From: Rhynchosporium graminicola
Taxonomy: Eukaryota > Ascomycota > Leotiomycetes > Helotiales > Ploettnerulaceae
Direction: 5' to 3'
Assembly: GCA_900074885.1 (NCBI GenBank)
Contig: FJUW01000098.1
Coordinates: 1 to 63,801 of the forward strand
DNA: 63,801 bases
Part shown: positions 58,101-63,801 of the stretch, in pieces
Layout: each line of letters begins with the position of its first letter
Numbering within the stretch: position 1 is the first letter of the stretch
Notes under the pieces: model-generated
Databases searched by the model: none
Seen by the model: only the letters and a program-made list of their open reading frames with translations
What the model was told of the DNA's origin: nothing
Translations under genes and position numbers: made by a program

Positions 58101-59192
58101 AATCGTATTACTCCTCTGGCCGAGTCCATGCCGATGGCAATTCCAAGCATCTCCAGCCGTTATGTGGTCTTCCTCTTGTCCCATTGTAGCTGCTCTTCGC
58201 AGACTACGTTCCACGCTTGGTACCGGACTGGCAGCTCCATTTGTGATTCTCAGCGACCCGAGCTTGAAAGCCCCAATATGCCCGTAGTCCACCTCGGTTG
58301 GGGTTTCGACTCGAGGGCCTGGTAGGAACTCCGGCGGACGCTCAAGGGCCGCGAGCTCAGCAAGAGGAGATGATGTGGGCTTTGTGGGGTTGTAGTAGTA
58401 GTTCTGGAATTCTTCTTCATTCCTCACAGGCGAAGAAGGCACGCATGTTTGGGTTTCTTCCACGTAGCTAGTCCGCGTCGCAATTCCATGCTGAAGTAAT
58501 GACCTCCTCCTTATGGGCATATACATTTCTGCTTCCGAAGGAGTTCTCGACAATCGCTGTCCAATCCCTTCATCCTCATATTCATATTCATATTCAGATG
58601 GTCGATGCATTGTGTTCACTTGGATAAGTCCGGGGGATTGTAGTTCGGAAACAAGTGAAAGTCGGGGATTCGTGTTTTCGTATGGTCTTGACATAGACAT
58701 TCGTTTCCGAGGTGGTGGAGGTCTCCTAGTTCTGTTAGTGATGATTGACACATCCTTGAACTTTCCTTACATTTCCAGGGGCGATTCCACAACTTCTTCT
58801 CCAGACTCGAAGATCATAGATTCCCTCCCTCGAAACCCTTTAGACCATCTTCGTGGGTCGCATGTTGCCGCATCCGAGGAAAAGTCCTCGACTTTGAACT
58901 CTGCATCTTGGTTATGACCTTTCGGCTGCGCACTTTTCGATCGGAATAGGCTTAATCTCTTCTTGGGCTTCTCGTCTCTCTTCTGGTTGTCTTCGGGGAC
59001 GAACACAGGCACTGGCAACAGACTGTAACGCCCCTTCGTTGGAGATGCACTGATGGAGGCTACCGAGTTCCGGCGAGTTTGAGGTGCGGACTTAGTGCTA
59101 AGCAGGTTTGCACTGGAATTATTATTCGTTCTTGGTTTCGAGAGCTTATTCTGTCCTCGTCTTCGAGCAGGTACAGACTGTTCGTTGCCCAT
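55107..59192 (-). CDS. very long disordered protein, probably N-myristoylated, unknown function
   Basis: Two exons on the minus strand, 59192-58771 and 58725-55107, encode 1346 residues. A 45-bp intron with GTAAGG donor, CACTAAC branch site and CTAG acceptor removes an in-frame TAA and joins VESPLEM to RPPPPRKRMSMSRPYEN. The protein starts MGNEQS, which fits the myristoylation pattern MGxxxS/T, and continues with a basic stretch (PARRRGQNKLSKPRTNN). The rest is Ser/Pro/Arg/Glu-rich with no folded domain recognised, many SxxP and RRxS-type sites, Asn/Gly repeats near the end and the C-terminus FAGELDYEY. A membrane-tethered scaffold or signalling protein is plausible but inferred only from composition. 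Earlier Met residues upstream of 59192 are absent except a non-ATG frame extension. Confidence 0.78.
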
Positions 59193-61704
59193 GATCAAGT
59201 GGAATGGGGGGCAGGAAATCTAGAGAATCCTCGAAATTCCAAATCAAGCATTCAAATGAGTTTTGCCATTTTCTCTCAACACTCACTCGTTTCTCCGAGA
59301 CCTCCGGCAGGAAGAGAATGTGAGAGCAAATGAAGGATGGTTTTGGATTGTGATCGGAACACGAAGAACGGGCACTTGACGATGAGACGAGAATCGATAT
59401 ACTGGGACAGCGATCAAGGGTACATCACTTCCCTGCATAGATTGGATGATGCGGCGAGGCTGGAGAGGGAGCTCGAGATTCAAGGAGCAATGACAGGGTA
59501 AATACAAATGGGGCAGCCTTCAATTTGGCCGTACAGGGTCTCCAATGCGTTCTGTTTCAGCTGGGCTTAGCACACCTCACATGTGTCCGATGTCGAATCG
59601 CTTCTCTGAGCGTGCAGATGACGAGACAGATGTTTTGCAGGATGGAAAGGGGAAAGTAACATGATTGAAGAAGAGGGAGGAGGGGAGCGGGGGAGGGGAT
59701 GAGAAGAAATAAGAAAGAGCATCAAGTGAGAGATATCTAATCGAGAGGTTTGAGTTTATATCCCTGATGCCGCTGCAGCTATAAATACGAGTACTCAACC
59801 TCAATACGACCTTTTATTTTGCAACGTATTACCTTGTTGTCAGGGTGTCAATTGGCGCTATGCTAATGTTAGTGATAATCCGATACAGAGTAAACAAGGA
59901 AAAGTTACAGTACGAAAGGGGCCACAGGGGTAGCTTGGACCAGTCACAGCTCGAGTGAGTTACACGCCAACTTGGATCGTCGAGACGCTGTCGCATCGAT
60001 ATCAGGATTGCGGGATGGTAGTGCGTGGCGTCCTGACGTGTGGCTGGAGTTGTAATCGTGCTACCTTGTTTGTTGTTGTATTGACAAGGCCAGTCGGATG
60101 GCATTTGGGAGCAGAATAAGATGGGATTCTCCCAATCAGGTGAGACGAGGGAACAGACTGTGGTTAAGACTGTGGTTAAGACTGTGGCGGGCTTCGCAAC
60201 AAGGAAGCTTGGTAGTAAGTACCGTGGCTGGTGATTCTTCCGTGTTATCACCACTTGAAATTGGATGTCTTACACAGTCCTTCGAGTCATGAAGATAAAT
60301 TGAATTGTGTCAGTCTTTGAATATCTTTCAGGCCTTGGAGGTTTCACGAAATCAAGATACCCCGTCACCGTTTTGGTTCAGTGGTCTCTTTTTGAGACGG
60401 AGTGAAGCGGTCAGCCAACTTACTTACATCCATGATGCCTGAGCATCTAGCCGCGCGGAATCACCCCTCCCGTCTACATCCATCATCCGCCAAGAAAGTC
60501 CGGTTCTGGACTTCGAGAGGAGGTGCAACAACCGTAAGTCACTTCTTGTATGAATACAAGCAAAAGTGGGAGAATATCATGACCGCATCAGCCGCCGAGA
60601 GGTCGACGGCTTCACTAGCTAGCAGAAACTATTCATCTGTCCATACGGAATGTAGGATACTCGGAACTCAAAATAAGTGCCTGCATGACTAACACGGCAG
60701 TTGCCATCGATTGCGACTTGAGGTTGGGAAGTGTCGAGGAAGTGTGGGAGAGAAGCAGGATCGAAGTGCAGAAGGACGTGAGACCATTACGACAAGAGAA
60801 CGAGCAACACTCTTTATATTTGGCCAGCATTGTACGGGATTTGATCGGATCATTAATGCTTGATCTTTTGCTTTTTGATAAGAAAGGCTCGTTGGTTTGT
60901 TCATGGAATGGAAGCTTTTAAAAGATAGTGACGCCACGTGATGGAAGGAAGCGTTCTCCGGGGTATCTCTTTCCCTGCTTGTGATAATGCAGCGAAATAA
61001 CAAATGCAAGGTGATGGATAACCTCTAAGTTTTCACGAGATCATCAAATCTTTACTTCAAAACATGCAAGTATAATAACCATAGTAATATGTTCTGGGCC
61101 GCTTCTCCTTGGCAACCTACCAGCCTCGCTATGATACCATCCTGCCTTCTATTTCACTCAGACTACATTTCTATTTTGCTGATGCAGGCTTTCATGAACG
61201 ACCTTTCGGCTTTTGCATCAGTGAATGGTAAAGTAATCTTAATAAATGACATTCATTCATAGAATCAATCAATCAATAGCAACTCCGGACCGCTTTCGCG
61301 TTAGTGTCAGAAGCCCCGCCAGTAGATGATTATTTCCGTTTCTCCATGATCTTCTTTATTTCAAAGTCGCTCAACAAGCGCCCCGTTCTTTTCTTTTCCT
61401 TCTCGTGATTTTGGATTTCTTCCAAAGATTAATGCTTGCGGTTGGAGAAGGGCCGGATCTTACGCTACAGGAGGCTCACGACCAATGAGCACAGCGCACA
61501 TAGTATTTTCCAACAGGAGTTTTCGACAATCGGAAGAGGCATAACCCCACGTTGAAGCACTAATGTGGACAGATTTGAGTCTCAATTCAGATGCCATAGA
61601 GGTTACTATAAGAATTATATTCAAACTCCCTAGCTTATCCTCTGAAAAAAAGCAACTAGAGGTCGTTCCGGCCGAGATTAGAAGTGTTGACCAGCGTCAG
61701 TGAC
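59193..61704. other. intergenic, promoter side of the long disordered-protein gene; weak small-gene candidate
   Basis: 59640-59725 is strongly purine-rich (gaggaggggagcgggggagg). 60156-60187 holds a gactgtggttaa repeat in nearly three copies. A possible small plus-strand gene at 60402-60921 has frames KKVRFWTSRGGATT followed by a GTAAGT donor, and later VAIDCDLRLGSVEEVWERSR, but no family was recognised and the acceptor is uncertain. 60922-61704 shows nothing. Confidence 0.4.
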
Positions 61705-61768
61705 AAGATCTTCTCCGTGCCGGCCCTTCGCAAGCTCCGGGGTCGCGGGACCTTGCTTCGCGCAGTCG
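61705..61768 (-). repeat. GC-rich terminal sequence of a transposon block, right copy of an inverted pair
   Basis: Reverse complement of 20340-20403 with 63 of 64 positions equal. It sits exactly where normal sequence (left) changes to RIP-type AT-rich sequence (right). Just inside, both copies share a weaker match (gcttcaaa...tactattattat against gcttatttcaaa...tactattattat), so the same transposon family continues beyond the 64 bases. Confidence 0.85.
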
Positions 61769-63321
61769 CTAGTGAATTTATAATAGTATATTTCTATTAT
61801 TAATAATAAGTTATAAATAAATAGTATTTAAGGTTATAATAATAGTAGTTTTGAAGCAATAATTATATTAAATTTCTATATAAAGAATAATAAAGTAATT
61901 AGATAGAAAATATAGTAAACTTATAAGTACTTCTCTTCTTTATTATGATAATAATCATCTTCTTTGAATAATATTATAGTTATAGTAGATATATATAACA
62001 ATTTTTTTATATTTATAATATATATTAATATATTATAGAATATCTAGTATTATTATTATTTCAACTACTACTATTACTTTTATTATAATTATAATTAAAT
62101 TTATCACTATTACTATTACTATTACTATTCCTTTCTCTTTCTATAATTTATTTATAGCCCTTCTATAATCTACAGACTATAACGACACAAGACTCAAGGC
62201 GGTATACGAGCAAGGATAAAACAAGTAGGGAGGCTAAGAGCGATCTTATATAGTCTACTACTAAGGAAATAAAAAGATAAGAAAGGAAGAAGAAGAGAGA
62301 TAGAGTATAAGGCACCTTATATATATATACCGGTACTAGTCCGATACCATACTAAGTCGGATACTAGTTATACCGGGATACTTATAATACCTATGAACTT
62401 AGGCCCCGGTATTTATCCTTCTCCTTATATAATATTCAGGTAAGCTATCGTTATATTACCTTCCCCCTAAGAAGAGCTTAACCCTAAGCTCGGAAGGCTA
62501 TAGTTTATACTGGAAATTAGTCTTTATTATAATTATTCTCGTCGATATTCGCGTAATAGATACTAGCTACTCTTTAATAGTAGTAAATTCTTTATCTGGT
62601 ACTAACTAGTTATATTACTATAATAGTACTATATTAGTTATAGCTTCTAAATCGGGCAGTAAGCTATATTTACTTTATCTGTTTATAATAGGAGTCGAGT
62701 TTAAGTAAGGCGTAGAGTATATAAAGGAAGGGGTTTATTAATATTAGAGCCTTTCTTCTTTAACTGCGATAACTACTTAAACTATAAGTATACTCTCCTT
62801 AGACTATAATATAGTTACTAGAGTAGCTATTATTACTAACTACTATAGTAGTACTGCTATAATCTTATATATTAATCCGCTTAATTAACCTTTCTCTTAT
62901 TATAAGTAAGTTACTTACCTTAGAGTTAAGGATAGTCTTCAGATAAGATATAAGGGTTTCACAGATCTATAACGCTAATACTTATAATACTCTTACTAGT
63001 TCCCGCAAGTACCTTTTCGGCAGCATATCGTATATATTACCTGCGATATATTCGCGCTTTCCTTAAGCTAAAGTATAATAATACTCTTATCTTAGAACTT
63101 CTATATTTATTTAATAAGCTTAACTCTAAGCTTTATAAGTATTATTTAGCGTTAAAGAGTAGTTATAAGTATATAAGTTTCTTGAACTTAAATATAATTA
63201 TATATATTAACGCGTTATAATTACCTAACTATATAAATATAGAGTATACTATTTTATCCGGTTTACTTTCTAGTAGTAAAGCTAAGGATATAGAGCTAAA
63301 TCGGGGTAGTATCGTAGCTAC
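61769..63321 (-). mobile_element. RIP-degraded transposon sequence, unclassified
   Basis: Extremely AT-rich, with no CpA to speak of. The first about 350 bases continue the transposon whose terminus is at 61705. From about 62170 the sequence looks like a retroelement read on the minus strand. A long run of degraded coding-like sequence at 62470-63320 could not be assigned to a domain. It ends at the hAT terminus at 63322, which appears to have inserted here. Confidence 0.5.
62175..62458 (-). repeat. candidate LTR on the minus strand
   Basis: On the minus strand a purine tract (cttagggggaagg) is followed by TAATATAACGATAG (a possible RIPed TG start), a TATA-like run (about 62319-62331) and a transcript-leader-like pyrimidine-rich part. 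This order is that of polypurine tract then LTR. No second copy is in the window, so the boundaries are guesses. Confidence 0.35.
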
Positions 63322-63801
63322 CAGTGTGCGAAAAAATAATCATCTTACTCAATTATACTCGATTATAATCGATTATAATTAGATTAGATTAGAGTAGGTA
63401 TTTTAGACCTTTGATTAGATTAGATTAGATTATACTTAATGATTAGGATTAGAGTAGACTTGATTATTCTTATATAATTAGCTATATAAGCTATATAAGC
63501 TATATAAAGATAGATAAAATATAATCTATACTAGTAAAAAGAGAGATATATATAGCTAATAAAGTAATAAAGTATATAATATATATTCCTTTTAATCTAA
63601 TCTAATCTATAAGAAAGAAATTTTCCCTATTAATAGCCTGCTCTATCTCTTCTTTTTCTTCTAAGTCGAATATAAAACCCTAGCTTTTTAATAAGCTAAT
63701 CTCCTCGAAAGTATCTTTAGATAGTCTATTTCTTAGCTTATTAATAATTAAAGCTCCGAGACTAAAGAATCTTTCCGAGGGCGCCGAAGTAGCCGGAATT
63801 T
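63322..63801 (-). mobile_element. hAT-type DNA transposon, terminal part, cut by the window edge
   Basis: Starts with cagtgtgcgaaaaaataatc, the CAGTG-type end of hAT elements. Subterminal short repeats follow (gattagattagatta, tataatcgattataat, 63344-63470), as is common in this superfamily, and then the 3' end of a transposase gene on the minus strand. The sequence is RIP-mutated. The rest of the element lies beyond the window. Confidence 0.75.
63602..63799 (-). pseudogene. hAT transposase C-terminal (dimerisation) domain, partial
   Basis: The minus-strand frame reads IPATSAPSERFFSLGAL, then INKLRNRLSKDTFEEISLLK, then a stop where the family has Trp (TGG to TAG), followed by GFIFDLEEKEEIEQAINREN. 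The SAPSERxFS and NRLS..TxEE..L motifs are the signature of the hAT C-terminal dimerisation region. In an intact element this domain assembles the transposase. Here the internal stop and RIP context indicate an inactive copy. Confidence 0.82.

Noticed and set aside
60402..60921. Two-exon small gene candidate on the plus strand
   Set aside because: A GTAAGT donor is present, but no acceptor gives a convincing join and neither part resembles a known protein.
20340..61768. Interpretation of the island as a Starship-type giant transposon
   Set aside because: No DUF3435 tyrosine-recombinase captain gene was seen near either end, and the shared ends are better explained as transposon termini of the flanking RIPed elements.
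63344..63470. Repeated gattagatta / tataatcgattataat units as a CRISPR-like or telomeric array
   Set aside because: Units are short, irregular and next to a hAT terminus; subterminal transposase-binding repeats are the simpler reading, and the organism is a eukaryote.

Overview
The window comes from a filamentous ascomycete (Pezizomycotina). The reasons are short GT-AG introns with CTAAC/CTGAT-type branch points, fungus-specific families (2EXR, CSC1-type channel, EutQ-like cupin) and very strong repeat-induced point mutation (RIP). In the repeats CpA has become TpA on both strands, stop codons TAA/TAG replace CAA/CAG, and the base composition is AT-rich. The exact class is not shown by the sequence; a leotiomycete or dothideomycete with AT-rich isochores would fit.

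Layout. 1-3190 is the 3' part of a RIP-degraded Ty3/gypsy chromodomain retrotransposon with a probable 3' LTR. 3190-7320 is a small non-RIPed island with a secreted cysteine-rich protein gene (candidate effector) and the remains of an arrestin-like gene. 7330-20403 is a second AT-rich block: a complete 6750-bp gypsy element (two 496-bp LTRs, CGAAA target duplication) inserted into a degraded Helitron that encodes Rep and PIF1-type helicase. 20404-61704 is a balanced-composition gene island. From 61705 to the end the sequence is AT-rich again, with the inverted twin of the Helitron-side terminus, an unclassified retroelement remnant and the C-terminal end of a hAT transposase.

Gene island, left to right: SRPBCC/Bet v1-like protein; nucleotidyltransferase-fold protein; a piggyBac-type transposon with 30-bp inverted repeats and one nonsense codon; a decayed gene of unknown function whose visible in-frame stops could all come from C-to-T change; a 2EXR-domain protein; an intron-containing tRNA-Tyr; a EutQ-like cupin; a CSC1/OSCA-type channel (six exons); a possible secreted Cys-rich gene; a small charged protein; a divergent pair of homologous secreted proteins; a P4-ATPase flippase (four exons); an aminoglycoside-phosphotransferase-like pseudogene; and a very long, probably N-myristoylated, disordered protein.

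The genes do not form an obvious pathway or cluster. What ties the window together is genome defence. In every transposon family examined the catalytic or metal-binding residues have been changed in the way CpA-to-TpA mutation predicts: zinc ligands Cys/His to Tyr, the Helitron HUH motif to Tyr-Leu-Tyr, Walker B Asp-Glu to Asn-Lys, and the RT motif YLDD to YLDN. The same C-to-T nonsense pattern appears in two decayed genes inside the island. Gene models were built by eye from reading frames and splice signals; no similarity search was run.
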